A DNA stretch of 16,557 nucleotides from QQUD01 sp039029915 (GTDB lineage Bacteria; Chloroflexota; Anaerolineae; Promineifilales; Promineifilaceae), in the NCBI GenBank assembly GCA_039029915.1, contig JBCCFD010000134.1, positions 1 through 16,557 of the forward strand. The letters are read 5' to 3'. A program made the position numbers and the translations under genes. How positions within the stretch are numbered: the first letter of the stretch is position 1; every line of letters begins with the position of its first letter. The notes under the pieces were generated by a model. The model made no database searches, was not told where the DNA came from, and saw nothing but the letters and a program-made list of their open reading frames with translations. Shown here one piece after another: positions 1 through 7,540 of the stretch.

Positions 1-384
1 GATTATCTTTTCACGGTTTTCTTTAAGGCTTTTTTCAAATCGAGGGGTGTAAAACTCGTTCCCTTTTTGAAGCGTAATGCTGTAGATGTGCGGTAATTCA
101 TGATTGCCAAGCACGCACCGAATCTTATCTGGGTGCTTTTCTTGCAGGCGAATTAAATCCAAAACGATATCAACCGAGCGATCGCTGGCTTCTGGGCCAG
201 TAAAGTGGATCATATCGCCCAAAACGCAGAAGAAGTCGGCTTGATTCTGACCGTTTAGCTCAAAAAACTTGTCACGGTAGCGACGATAAGCGTCCCAATC
301 ACCGTGCAAATCGGTGACAATAAAGGCACGCCCTTCTTCAACATCAACAATGCGTTTTGTCTTTGTTTTGACCGCTACTTTCAT
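1..384 (-). CDS. Calcineurin-like metallophosphoesterase, partial (3' end outside window)
   Basis: I translated the minus strand from an ATG at 384; the frame stays open to base 1, giving the first 128 residues. It shows the metal-binding blocks of the calcineurin-like phosphoesterase fold in order: DLHGDWD near residue 25, GDMIHF near residue 53 and GNHE near residue 86. The DxHG, GDxx and GNHE spacing is that of PPP-type (Ser/Thr phosphatase or ApaH-like) enzymes, which hydrolyse phosphate esters with two metal ions. A GD..HF block replaces the usual GDYVDRG. No signal peptide is seen, so it is probably cytoplasmic. It starts 8 bases after the hisE stop in the same direction and is likely the last gene, or near it, in the his transcript. 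The substrate cannot be told from the sequence; the C-terminal metal ligands are outside the window. Confidence 0.85.
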   Translation of the reverse strand, partial: MKVAVKTKTKRIVDVEEGRAFIVTDLHGDWDAYRRYRDKFFELNGQNQADFFCVLGDMIHFTGPEASDRSVDIVLDLIRLQEKHPDKIRCVLGNHELPHIYSITLQKGNEFYTPRFEKSLKENREKII

Positions 385-392
385 CTCATTTT

Positions 393-674
393 TTACCGAC
401 TACGTTTGGATAGTTCTTGTAAAATATCATCCCATGATACCCCTTTATCGACAAGCATGACAATGGTATGGTAAATCAAATCAGCAGTCTCCTCAATGAT
501 ACGCTGGTGGCCCTGTCCCTTTGCCGCAAGGATCACTTCTACGGATTCTTCACCGATTTTTTTTAAAATTTCATCCTCACCATCTCGGAATAAGGACGCT
601 GTATAGGATTTTTCAGTTGGGTTTTCTTTGCGATCTTCGATGACCTTTTGTAGTTTTTGTATTGTGTCTAACAT
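393..674 (-). CDS. hisE: Phosphoribosyl-ATP pyrophosphohydrolase HisE
   Basis: This 93-residue protein catalyses the second step of histidine synthesis, hydrolysing phosphoribosyl-ATP to phosphoribosyl-AMP and pyrophosphate. It matches stand-alone HisE in length and motifs: SYTASLF (residues 23-29), the acidic metal site GEESVE (41-46) and EETAD (61-65), all in the all-alpha MazG-like fold. It lies 19 bases downstream of hisI on the same strand. In many bacteria hisI and hisE are fused; here they are separate but adjacent in the same order. An AGGA sequence lies about 13 bases before the ATG, a rather distant ribosome site. The protein is cytoplasmic. Confidence 0.95.
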   Translation of the reverse strand: MLDTIQKLQKVIEDRKENPTEKSYTASLFRDGEDEILKKIGEESVEVILAAKGQGHQRIIEETADLIYHTIVMLVDKGVSWDDILQELSKRSR

Positions 675-693
675 TTATGCTTACATTTCCTAT

Positions 694-1008
694 CTATTCA
701 TCAATTGTTGTGAAAAAGCAGCTTGTTTCACCCGTATGGCAAGCAGGTCCAGCTGGCTCGACAAGCATAAGCAGGGTGTCTGCATCACAATCCACGCGAA
801 TCTCTTTCACCCTTTGCACATTGCCAGAAGTGGCCCCTTTATGCCAAAGCTGTTGACGGCTACGGCTCCAAAAATGAGCCTCTTTGGTTTGTTGCGTTAA
901 TTCAAACGCTTCTTCGTTCATCCAAGCAACCATCAGGACTTGGTTAGTATTCGCATCTTGAACAACGGCCGTTATTAAGCCACGATTATCAAATTTTAAG
1001 TTCATCAT
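694..1008 (-). CDS. hisI: Phosphoribosyl-AMP cyclohydrolase HisI
   Basis: The 104-residue protein opens the purine ring of phosphoribosyl-AMP in step three of the histidine pathway. Diagnostic residues are present: the HFWSRSRQQLWHKG block (45-58), the DCDAD motif (73-77) supplying the Mg aspartates plus C74, and C90/H91 and C97 in the PAGPACHTGETSCFF segment, forming the zinc site. The length is that of the monofunctional enzyme without a HisE domain. The ORF overlaps the hisF stop by 20 bases, suggesting coupled translation. A second ATG at 1005 is an equally possible start. One copy of the ACGGCCGT palindrome lies at 965-972. Confidence 0.95.
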   Translation of the reverse strand: MMNLKFDNRGLITAVVQDANTNQVLMVAWMNEEAFELTQQTKEAHFWSRSRQQLWHKGATSGNVQRVKEIRVDCDADTLLMLVEPAGPACHTGETSCFFTTIDE

Positions 1009-1774
1009 AGGTCCGAAACGGCCTCACCGGAATCTTTTGTTCAACCAAATAATCTTTAACTTCTTGAATGGACAGTTCTTTATAGTGAAAAAGAGAGGCC
1101 GCCAGCGCCGCATCAGCCCCGCCCAAAGTTAACGCTTGAGCAAAATGGGCTTTTGTGCCCGCCCCGCCTGAGGCAATCACGGGAATATTGACAACTTCAG
1201 AAATCGCCTTGGTTAAAGAGAGATCATACCCTTCTTTTGTTCCATCACCATCCATGCTGGTCAGAAGCAGTTCCCCGGCCCCTAGCTGTTCTGCTTTCAT
1301 AGCCCACTCAACGGCATCGAGACCCGTGGGCTTGCGGCCGCCGCTTACATAAACTTCCCAACGGCCGTTTTCAATCATCTTGGCATCAATAGCCACCACA
1401 ATCGCCTGACTACCAAACGCTTCAGCTCCTTCAGAAATAACCGTTGGATTTTTAACCGCAGCCGAGTTGATACTCACTTTATCTGCCCCCGAGCGGAGCA
1501 TTTCCCGCATATCATCAACCGTACGAATGCCACCACCGACGGTAAAAGGAATAAACACCTGATCAGCAACGGCTCTCGCCATGTCAAGAACCGTCTTGCG
1601 AGCTTCATGTGTGGCAGTAATATCGAGGAAAACTAGCTCATCGGCACCGGCTGCATCATACACCTTCGCCTGCTCAACCGGATCACCGGCATCTCTTAGT
1701 TCAACGAAGTTGATCCCCTTGACCACACGGCCGTTTTTTACATCTAAACAAGGAATAATGCGTTTTGCTAGCAT
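989..1774 (-). CDS. hisF: Imidazole glycerol phosphate synthase cyclase subunit HisF
   Basis: HisF (261 residues, a normal length) is the (beta/alpha)8 cyclase half of IGP synthase. It joins PRFAR with ammonia delivered by HisH to give imidazole glycerol phosphate and AICAR. It begins MLAKRIIPCLDVKNGRVVKG with catalytic D11, has the phosphate-binding VGGGIR (79-84), the second catalytic aspartate D130 in VVAID, and ASGGAG (201-206). A good Shine-Dalgarno, AGGAG, lies at about 1780-1784 over the end of the upstream HAD gene, 8 bases away. Palindrome copies occur at 1361-1368 and 1727-1734. Its partner HisH is encoded upstream, with hisA and the HAD gene between them. Confidence 0.97.
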   Translation of the reverse strand: MLAKRIIPCLDVKNGRVVKGINFVELRDAGDPVEQAKVYDAAGADELVFLDITATHEARKTVLDMARAVADQVFIPFTVGGGIRTVDDMREMLRSGADKVSINSAAVKNPTVISEGAEAFGSQAIVVAIDAKMIENGRWEVYVSGGRKPTGLDAVEWAMKAEQLGAGELLLTSMDGDGTKEGYDLSLTKAISEVVNIPVIASGGAGTKAHFAQALTLGGADAALAASLFHYKELSIQEVKDYLVEQKIPVRPFRTYDELKI

Positions 1775-1782
1775 TGTTTCTC

Positions 1783-2478
1783 CTAATTCCCCTTCTTTTC
1801 CGCTAAAAGTTGTGGCAACTGATCTAGGGATTGAATTTCATAAGTTAATGGCAACCGATCAGAATTTGGCTTCCTACTGGGATTGTACCAGCAGGTATCA
1901 ATGCCATAATTGATGCCGCCCAAAATATCAGATGAAAGGCTATCACCAATAATCAGCACCGACGCCTTGGCCGGATTCCCCATTGCAGTGAAGGCAACAT
2001 CAAAAATCTTTGTTTCTGGTTTTTTGCTCCCGACCTCTTCAGAAATAATCACTGGATCAAAATAAGATTGAATGGATGAACGGGCTAAGCGGGAGCGCTG
2101 CACCTTTTTTAAGCCGTTGGTGATCAGCCCCATTTTATAAGTTGGTGCGAGCGTGGCAAGTAACGCTTCTACCCCATCCAGCAAATCATCCCGCAGGCTA
2201 AGCTGGTCTGTGTAGGCAGTGGAGAAACGCTTTGAATCTTGCTCAATATGAAGGGCTTCAAACAAACGCTCAAACCGAGTCACTTTAACTTCATCAGGGG
2301 TCAGTAGCCCTTGCTCAAACTGTTCCCAAACAATCTTGTTAATCTGCTTATACTGTTGGAAAGTCTTGTCAGAAAATGGCAGGTTTTGGGCAGCAAAAGT
2401 TGCCTGAAAAGCTTTTTCCTCCGCGAGGGAAAAATCAAACAAAGTGTTATCTGCATCGAAAAGAAGCCATTGATACAT
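1783..2478 (-). CDS. HAD-superfamily hydrolase, YjjG/YfnB type, inside the his operon
   Basis: The 231-residue protein is a subfamily I HAD phosphatase. Motif I is LLFDADNTLFD (nucleophile D8 and acid/base D10), motif II is the ITNG segment, motif III is the SKKPE lysine, and motif IV is IGDSLSSDILGGINYG. The whole pattern, with the cap helices after motif I, resembles YjjG/YfnB, known as 5'-nucleotidases on non-canonical or pyrimidine nucleotides. I chose ATG 2478 because family members begin this way; the frame continues to a TTG at 2511 directly after the hisA stop. It lies between hisA and hisF, transcribed with them. Because HisB here lacks a phosphatase domain, it may act as histidinol-phosphate phosphatase; that role is inferred from position only. 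Confidence 0.9.
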   Translation of the reverse strand: MYQWLLFDADNTLFDFSLAEEKAFQATFAAQNLPFSDKTFQQYKQINKIVWEQFEQGLLTPDEVKVTRFERLFEALHIEQDSKRFSTAYTDQLSLRDDLLDGVEALLATLAPTYKMGLITNGLKKVQRSRLARSSIQSYFDPVIISEEVGSKKPETKIFDVAFTAMGNPAKASVLIIGDSLSSDILGGINYGIDTCWYNPSRKPNSDRLPLTYEIQSLDQLPQLLAEKKGN

Positions 2479-2511
2479 TTCAGTTAATCCATTTGTTGGC
2501 ACACCAGTCAA

Positions 2512-3246
2512 TCACTGCCGTAGCTTTGTAAATGCCTCGGCAAGATTGATCCGGCCGTCATAAATAGCCCGACCTGTAATCACACCTACCACGCCATCAT
2601 TCACATATTTTTGACATAGCGCAATATCTTCAAATGACGCCACGCCACCGGAGGCAATCACATTAAGTCCCGTATCTTTTGCTAAATGAACGGTGGCTTC
2701 GGCGTTGACGCCCGTTAAGACACCATCACGATTAATATCTGTATAAATAACGGTTTTGATGCCGTTTTCCGCCATTTGTTTGCCTAACTGGGCGGGTGAC
2801 ACGGCCGTATCGGTCTGCCAGCCGCGCGTTTTTACTCGACCATCTCGGGCATCAATACCAACAACGATCTTTTCTGCCCCAAACTGGGAAACGGCCGTTT
2901 TCACAAGCTCAGGATTTTCAATCGCCACTGTGCCTAAAATGACGCGGTCCACACCAGCGGCAAGCGCTTTTTCCACATCCTTCAAAGACCGAATACCGCC
3001 GCCAAACTGCACGCTACAGCCAAGCTGGGCTAAATCAGGCAGGATGCTCCAGTTCGCGCTACCCGCTTCATCAAACGCCCCATCGAGATTAACAATGTGA
3101 AGCCATTCAGTGCCAGCGTTTAACCAACGTTGTCCCATGGCAACCGGATCATCACTAAAGGTGGTTTGCTGATTAGGATCCCCATATTTCAGGCGCACAA
3201 CACGGCCGTTTCGTAAATCAATGGCGGGAAAAATTGTGAATTTCAT
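2512..3246 (-). CDS. hisA: ProFAR isomerase HisA
   Basis: HisA (244 residues) carries out the Amadori rearrangement of ProFAR to PRFAR in a (beta/alpha)8 barrel. It starts MKFTIFPAIDLRNGRVVRL with catalytic D10. It carries FGGGIR (81-86) and ASGG (198-201) phosphate sites, the second half-barrel aspartate in YTDINRDG (168-175) and the GIDARDG segment near 130. DLRNG with TRGW (140-143) separates it from the paralogue HisF. Its ATG overlaps the hisH stop by 4 bases (ATGA), so translation is probably coupled. It contains three ACGGCCGT palindromes, at 2801, 2891 and 3202. Confidence 0.96.
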   Translation of the reverse strand: MKFTIFPAIDLRNGRVVRLKYGDPNQQTTFSDDPVAMGQRWLNAGTEWLHIVNLDGAFDEAGSANWSILPDLAQLGCSVQFGGGIRSLKDVEKALAAGVDRVILGTVAIENPELVKTAVSQFGAEKIVVGIDARDGRVKTRGWQTDTAVSPAQLGKQMAENGIKTVIYTDINRDGVLTGVNAEATVHLAKDTGLNVIASGGVASFEDIALCQKYVNDGVVGVITGRAIYDGRINLAEAFTKLRQ

Positions 3247-3863
3247 AACGTCATCTCGAGGTAGTTTCGCAAAATTTGAAGCCCCGTCGTCTGGCTCTTT
3301 TCAGGATGGAATTGAATACCATACACATTGCCCCGCCCCACAATCGCTGAAAAATTCTGGCCATACGGCGTAGAGGCAACCGTATCCTTTGACTGCTCGG
3401 GAATGCAGTGGTAAGAGTGCACAAAGTAAGCATAGCTTTGGGGCGGCACGTTAACCAGCAGAGGATGCTCTTCATTAAAATGGATTTGGTTCCAGCCAAT
3501 GTGAGGCACTTTATAGTCACCTTCTGGAAACCGAGTTACCTTGCCAGGAATCAACCCCAACCCCTGATGAATTCCCATCTCATCCCCTTCATCAAACAAA
3601 AATTGCATACCGACGCAAATACCCAGCAGTGGTTTGCCCTGCTTGACAGCGGTTTGAACGGCCGTATCCACCCCTCGCTCGCGCAAAGCCGCCATACCAG
3701 AGCCAAACGCCCCAACACCGGGCAGAGTGAGTCGTTCCGCCTGCAGAATTTCCTCAGGATCAGAGGTGACATGGACATCAGCACCTACCATTTCAAACGC
3801 TTTATAGGCTGAGCGCAAATTGCTTGCCCCATAATCGATCATGGTCAAATTAATTTTTGTCAT
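3243..3863 (-). CDS. hisH: Imidazole glycerol phosphate synthase glutaminase subunit HisH
   Basis: HisH (206 residues) is the class I glutamine amidotransferase that supplies ammonia to HisF. The catalytic triad is visible: C83 in the nucleophile elbow GICVGMQ, and H186 and E188 in IQFHPEKS. The PGVGAFG segment (48-54) is the oxyanion-strand region typical of HisH. It overlaps hisB by 4 bases at its start and hisA by 4 bases at its end. An AAAGGGA ribosome-site-like run lies upstream within hisB. One palindrome copy is at 3658-3665. The long antisense frames on the plus strand here are shadows. Confidence 0.96.
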   Translation of the reverse strand: MTKINLTMIDYGASNLRSAYKAFEMVGADVHVTSDPEEILQAERLTLPGVGAFGSGMAALRERGVDTAVQTAVKQGKPLLGICVGMQFLFDEGDEMGIHQGLGLIPGKVTRFPEGDYKVPHIGWNQIHFNEEHPLLVNVPPQSYAYFVHSYHCIPEQSKDTVASTPYGQNFSAIVGRGNVYGIQFHPEKSQTTGLQILRNYLEMTL

Positions 3864-4453
3864 GCCGTCACTGTCCCTTTTGTTGACGCCACACCCTGTC
3901 GCTGCTCATCAATAGCGACTGCTTGCCGCATGGCTCGCCCTAGTGCTTTGAATAGTGCCTCTGCTTTGTGATGATCGTTTCGACCGTGAAGAATCTTGGC
4001 GTGTAGGGTTAGTTTGGCGTGCACAGCCACCGATTCAAAAAAGTGTTGCACCAGATCAGTTGGCATTTGGCCAATTGCTGGGGTGTTCCAGCTAGCCTCG
4101 AAAACCGTATACGGCCGTCCACTAAAATCAAGCGCCACAAATCCCAAAGATTCATCCATCGGCACATAAGCATGACCCATCCGAAAAATTCCTTGGCGAT
4201 CGGCGAGGGCTTCATCTAGCGCTTTACCTAATACGATGCCTACGTCTTCGATGGTATGATGGGTATCGATGTGCAAATCTCCCTGACAGGCGACAGTTAA
4301 ATCAAACAGACCGTGCACAGCAACGGCCGTTAGCATATGATCCAAAAAGCCGACACCGGTTGCAATATCACAGCTACCTTGCCCATCCAGGTTAATGGTT
4401 ACACTAATCTGAGTTTCTTTAGTTTTTCGCTCAATTTTTGCTGTTCGACTCAT
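3860..4453 (-). CDS. hisB: Imidazoleglycerol-phosphate dehydratase HisB (monofunctional)
   Basis: HisB (197 residues) dehydrates imidazole glycerol phosphate to imidazole acetol phosphate. The Mn-binding histidine motifs of the fold are present: FLDHML (H39), HHTIED (65-70), LVQHFFES (H137) and HHKAEALFKALGRA (161-174). The length fits the dehydratase alone; the N-terminal HAD histidinol-phosphatase domain of E. coli-type HisB is absent. It is the first gene of the minus-strand operon visible here; hisG, hisD and hisC are not in the window. An AAGGAA sequence precedes the ATG by about 12 bases. Palindromes lie at 4111-4118 and 4323-4330. Confidence 0.96.
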   Translation of the reverse strand: MSRTAKIERKTKETQISVTINLDGQGSCDIATGVGFLDHMLTAVAVHGLFDLTVACQGDLHIDTHHTIEDVGIVLGKALDEALADRQGIFRMGHAYVPMDESLGFVALDFSGRPYTVFEASWNTPAIGQMPTDLVQHFFESVAVHAKLTLHAKILHGRNDHHKAEALFKALGRAMRQAVAIDEQRQGVASTKGTVTA

Positions 4454-4479
4454 ATTTTCAACGCATTCCTTATTTTAAG

Positions 4480-4516
4480 CAGGAAGTTCGTTTCACTTGA
4501 TTGCTCAATCGAAACG
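4480..4516. repeat. Fragment of the intergenic repeat with a small bulged hairpin
   Basis: The stretch 4480-4498 matches the right arm of the two larger repeats at 5940 and 8275 with one mismatch in 19 bases (CAGGAAGTTCGTTTCACTT against CAGGAACTTCGTTTCACTT). It continues into a local inverted repeat: CGTTTC (4489-4494) pairs with GAAACG (4511-4516) and, after a 4-base bulge, GATT (4499-4502) pairs with AATC (4507-4510). It sits in the divergent hisB/peptidase spacer, so it could be a regulatory site or simply a decayed repeat copy. Confidence 0.45.
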
Positions 4517-4530
4517 TTAAGTTTACCACC

Positions 4531-4559
4531 TTCAAATTAAAAAGTTGAGTCACTATCAT
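4531..4559 (+). promoter_or_regulatory. Candidate sigma70-type promoter of the M23 peptidase gene
   Basis: TTCAAA (4531-4536) and TATCAT (4554-4559) are separated by exactly 17 bases and match the consensus at 4/6 and 5/6 positions. The -10 box ends 8 bases before the GTG at 4568, so transcription would begin at or next to that codon. This implies a leaderless mRNA if 4568 is the true start. Confidence 0.5.
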
Positions 4560-4567
4560 AAATTCTG

Positions 4568-5869
4568 GTGTTTTCACAAATTAAGCTGGCAAAAATTAGG
4601 CACTCTTTACAAAATAGGGCAATGAGAAAAAGAAAGTCCGTTTCCTTATTAAGCTTACTCGTACTCTGGCTTCTCGTCTCCTTAAAACCAGCCCAAGCCG
4701 TTCAAACATCTCCCGTTCAAATTTCAATCATGCCGGGTGACAGCTGGGAAAGTTTAGCCTGGCGATTCCAGCTTGAAAAAGACCCCCTCATTGCCCAAAA
4801 CAGCCTTGTCAATCCATACCTTAATCCGGCCATGGGCAGTTCGATCACTGTCTCTTCAAACGAGTCTGAACGAAGTGGCACGGCCGTATTCCTCCAAGGG
4901 GAGAGCTTACTCAGCACAGCTATTCGGCACAATCTTTCGCCGTTCGAAGTTGCCTATGCGAATAAATTATCAAATCCTTATCAACCTTTCTATGGCACTC
5001 TTTTCATTCCAAATCAGACAGGCATTCCAAGAGTGTTGCCGCATGGCTTTGAACAGCTTGAGCTGTCCCATATTCCTGCTGAACCGGGCATAGCGATTGG
5101 CTGGCGTGGCATCGCTAATGAAGAAACGTCTGTTGAGAGTCGGTTAAACGGCCGTTTAATAACTGTCGCTCAAAATGAAAAGTCGATTGTTGGATTAACC
5201 GGCACTGGGGCATTTCAAGGATCAGGAGCACCGCTGCTTGAGATTATTGGCACAGACGGCGCATATTGGACCCAACCTTGGCGGTTTGAGGACCCTGATC
5301 TTTGGAGCTATCAGCAAATCACGCTGACCGGCACGGCTGCTCAAATTGACCAAGAAGCCATCCAAGCAGAACGGGAGTGGCTATTTGAACAGTGGGAGAT
5401 TGTGACACCTCAACCCAAGTGGCGCACGCCATTTCAAACGCCGGTCAACAGTTTTCTGAGTATTAGCTCTCCCTTTGGCGCGCGTCGATCGTATAACGGT
5501 GGACCCTATCGAACCTATCACGAAGGCGTTGACTATGCCGCCTATGGGGGAACGGCCGTGTTGTCGCCCGCCTCAGGCACAGTCATCGTGGCAGAGTTTT
5601 TATACGTTCGAGGCGGAACGGTAATCATTGACCACGGCTTAGGTATATATTCTGGCTATTACCATCTATCCTCCGTTGCGGTCACTCCGGGAATCTTAGT
5701 CGAACAGGGCGCATTGTTGGGCGAAGTAGGCACAACGGGCTTATCAACTGGCAATCATTTACACTGGGATTTACTCGTCAACGCCATTTGGGTCGATGCT
5801 CTATCTTGGCAAGAAGACGGTATGGCCAGTTGGATTCTAGAAGGCTGGCGCGGTGAGAGTGTGGAATAG
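4568..5869 (+). CDS. Secreted LysM/M23 peptidoglycan endopeptidase
   Basis: The protein (433 residues from GTG 4568, or 415 from ATG 4622) is an exported peptidoglycan hydrolase. A signal peptide follows ATG 4622: the basic MRKRK, a Leu/Val-rich core and a PAQA cleavage site. Two LysM-like regions follow (about 49-95 and 105-148 in the long form), binding cell-wall glycans, then a linker and a C-terminal M23 domain (about 311-405). The zinc ligands and catalytic histidines are all visible: H318 and D322 in HEGVD, H366 in YYHLSS, and H397/H399 in NHLHW. It probably cuts peptide cross-links during growth or division. The long start is favoured by the promoter position and the lack of a spaced ribosome site at 4622 (AGGG only 2 bases away); the short start gives the more usual signal peptide. 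It is transcribed divergently from the his operon. Confidence 0.9.
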   Translation: MFSQIKLAKIRHSLQNRAMRKRKSVSLLSLLVLWLLVSLKPAQAVQTSPVQISIMPGDSWESLAWRFQLEKDPLIAQNSLVNPYLNPAMGSSITVSSNESERSGTAVFLQGESLLSTAIRHNLSPFEVAYANKLSNPYQPFYGTLFIPNQTGIPRVLPHGFEQLELSHIPAEPGIAIGWRGIANEETSVESRLNGRLITVAQNEKSIVGLTGTGAFQGSGAPLLEIIGTDGAYWTQPWRFEDPDLWSYQQITLTGTAAQIDQEAIQAEREWLFEQWEIVTPQPKWRTPFQTPVNSFLSISSPFGARRSYNGGPYRTYHEGVDYAAYGGTAVLSPASGTVIVAEFLYVRGGTVIIDHGLGIYSGYYHLSSVAVTPGILVEQGALLGEVGTTGLSTGNHLHWDLLVNAIWVDALSWQEDGMASWILEGWRGESVE

Positions 5870-5939
5870 GAACTCTAGTTAATGTGCTAAGTAAGACTTC
5901 GTTAACTAAGAAGTTTCAATTTTTCCAAAGAAGAAGTAT

Positions 5940-6060
5940 TTAAGTGTTCTAAAGTTTCTAAATTGAAAACCATGTTAGATAAATGCTTCGGATCCCCGAG
6001 GAAACGAAGTTTAAAGCCAGCACTTTATTCAAAACAGGAACTTCGTTTCACTTAAAACTT
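5940..6060 (+). repeat. Dispersed intergenic repeat, copy 1, with 11-bp inverted repeat
   Basis: This 121-base stretch is homologous to the reverse complement of 8275-8393, with roughly 80 % identity by eye and long identical blocks. Its core is a perfect 11-bp inverted repeat, GAAACGAAGTT (6001-6011) and AACTTCGTTTC (6039-6049), with a 27-base loop. In one frame it reads as the end of a protein (..RKRSLKPALYSKQELRFT then stop), and the other copy is open in the same frame. Most differences between the copies change amino acids, so the DNA or RNA element, not a protein, seems to be what is shared. Confidence 0.8.
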
Positions 6061-6104
6061 TGGTAACAAAGTAGTACCCAGTGAATCCATTAGAAGCTGC
6101 TACA

Positions 6105-6133
6105 TTGTGAAATCTTATGAAGCGGTGAATAAT
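6105..6133 (+). promoter_or_regulatory. Candidate sigma70-type promoter of mgtE-sirtuin operon
   Basis: TTGTGA (6105-6110) and AATAAT (6128-6133) are 17 bases apart, matching consensus at 4/6 and 5/6 positions. The predicted start near 6140 leaves a leader of about 44 bases containing the GGAG ribosome site at 6171-6174. Confidence 0.4.
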
Positions 6134-6183
6134 TACACGAGGTCAAATCACAAATAACCCTCAATATTATGGAGACTGTATCT

Positions 6184-7539
6184 ATGGAAGATATGGGATA
6201 TATTGAACTACAGCTTGAAGAAATTCAGGACTTACTCAAACAAAACAAGCTCAATGAGTTAGCTGAAAAGTTAACCCATGTTCATCCGGCAGACTTGGCC
6301 GCTCAGCTTGAAGAACTAGAGGCTGTTGAAGCAGTGGCTGTTTTTCGCCTGCTCCCCATCGAACAAGCCAGTGAGGTTTTAGACGAAACTGGGGCGGAAA
6401 CAAGGCCAATCCTTGTCGAGAAAATCGATGACGAACGACTAGCAGATCTTCTCGACGTGCTGCCGATGGATGACGCAGCTGAGTTCCTTTTTGACCTGCC
6501 TGACCCTATTTCAGATCGTCTTATTCAACTCATGGAACCGGAGGAGGCCGCTGACGTTCAAGCCCTTCTGAGCTACGATGATGAGACGGCTGGTCGTTTA
6601 ATGAATCGGGATGTGGCGGCGCTGCGTCGAAGCTGGACAGTTAATGACACCTTAGACCATCTACGTCGGCTTCAAGATGCTGAAACGCTTCACTACCTCT
6701 ATGTCGTTGACCGCTTTGGCAAGCTCATTGGGGTAGTCCCGCTACGAACCTTAATCCTCTCCCCGGCTGAAGCCACAATTGACGAAATCATGTCACCAGA
6801 AGTCTTTGCTGTTAATGTATCTGCGGATCAGGAAGAGCTAGCTGAATTAGTTTCTCGCTACGACTATTTTGCAATTCCTGTCGTTGATGATCGGGAACGC
6901 TTGCTGGGTATCGTCACAGTTGATGACGTATTAGATGTTTTTGAAGAAGAGGTCACAGAAGATATTCAGCGGCTTGGTGGGTCCGAACCGCTTGAACAGC
7001 CCTATTTTTCCGCCTCAATATTCCGAGTCATTCAAAAACGCATTGGCTGGCTATTATTGCTGTTTGTGGCCGCTATTTTTACGGCTCGCGTTGTTCAGAA
7101 TTTCGAAGCAACACTGCAGGCAGTTGTTGCGCTTGGGTTTTTCATGCCGCTTGTTACCGGAACTGGAGGGAATGCAGGGTCTCAAACGGTTGCCACAATT
7201 ATTCGGGCGATCACGCTTGATGAAGTCCGCCTTTCAAACTTGGGGAAAGCATGGCAACGAGAGGCCGCCGCGGCTGTTACCCTTGGTCTAGTAATGGGTG
7301 TTTGTGGGTTCGGTGTCACAGCTTTACTCACGCAGGATATTCAGGTTGCTTGGGTTGTCTCCCTCACCCTGCCTATCGTCGTCACTTGGGCAGTAACCGT
7401 AGCAACAATAGTACCAATCTTAGCAAATCAATTTAAAATCGACCCTACCGTTATCAGCGGCCCCATGATTACGACCCTTGTCGATGCGTCAGCCTTATTA
7501 ATTTACTTCTTGCTTGCCCAAGCGATTTTAGGATTATGA
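6184..7539 (+). CDS. mgtE: MgtE-family magnesium transporter
   Basis: MgtE is a homodimeric Mg2+ channel of the inner membrane, gated by intracellular magnesium. From ATG 6184 the protein is 451 residues, a typical length. Visible in order are the acidic superhelical N domain (about 15-130), two CBS domains (about 138-197 and 200-258) ending in VDDVLDVFEEEVTEDIQ, a connecting helix, and five membrane segments (about 286-305, 311-330, 360-382, 387-412, 425-449). Family signatures are TGTGGNAGSQ (325-334) and DPTVISGPMITTLVDASALL (420-439), which includes pore aspartate D434. I prefer 6184 because GGAG lies 9 bases upstream; an in-frame ATG at 6169 would overlap that site. It is coupled to the sirtuin gene 1 base downstream. 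Unlike most other genes here, it has no ACGGCCGT copy. Confidence 0.95.
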   Translation: MEDMGYIELQLEEIQDLLKQNKLNELAEKLTHVHPADLAAQLEELEAVEAVAVFRLLPIEQASEVLDETGAETRPILVEKIDDERLADLLDVLPMDDAAEFLFDLPDPISDRLIQLMEPEEAADVQALLSYDDETAGRLMNRDVAALRRSWTVNDTLDHLRRLQDAETLHYLYVVDRFGKLIGVVPLRTLILSPAEATIDEIMSPEVFAVNVSADQEELAELVSRYDYFAIPVVDDRERLLGIVTVDDVLDVFEEEVTEDIQRLGGSEPLEQPYFSASIFRVIQKRIGWLLLLFVAAIFTARVVQNFEATLQAVVALGFFMPLVTGTGGNAGSQTVATIIRAITLDEVRLSNLGKAWQREAAAAVTLGLVMGVCGFGVTALLTQDIQVAWVVSLTLPIVVTWAVTVATIVPILANQFKIDPTVISGPMITTLVDASALLIYFLLAQAILGL

Positions 7540-7540
7540 G

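Larger units (their letters stand above)
5870..6183 (+). other. Intergenic region before mgtE: repeat copy, promoter, no gene
   Basis: These 314 bases carry no convincing gene. At the left is a 7-bp inverted repeat, TAGTTAA (5876-5882) with TTAACTA (5902-5908), just after the peptidase stop and without a T-run. The middle, 5940-6060, is a dispersed repeat copy. The right side holds a promoter candidate and the mgtE ribosome site. I looked for an M-box-like magnesium leader; the predicted 5' leader is only about 44 bases, too short for one. Confidence 0.7.

Noticed and set aside
178..185. HIP1 octamer GCGATCGC, as a hint of a cyanobacterium
   Set aside because: It occurs only once that I can see, and the gene content does not point to cyanobacteria.
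1581..1913. 110-codon plus-strand frame
   Set aside because: It is antisense to the hisF start and HAD gene end, both well supported.
2756..3100. 114-codon plus-strand frame
   Set aside because: It is antisense to hisA, whose motifs are complete; the frame is a codon-composition shadow.
3408..3812. 134-codon plus-strand frame
   Set aside because: It is wholly antisense to hisH, which has complete catalytic motifs, and it shows no recognisable domain or ribosome site.
5870..5910. Intrinsic terminator after the peptidase gene
   Set aside because: The 7-bp inverted repeat is AT-rich, has a 19-base loop and no T-run follows.
6056..6183. Magnesium-sensing leader (M-box-like) before mgtE
   Set aside because: The predicted leader is about 44 bases and no long conserved hairpin set is visible.
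6935..7291. 118-codon plus-strand frame inside mgtE
   Set aside because: It is an alternate frame across CBS and membrane segments of a clearly intact MgtE.
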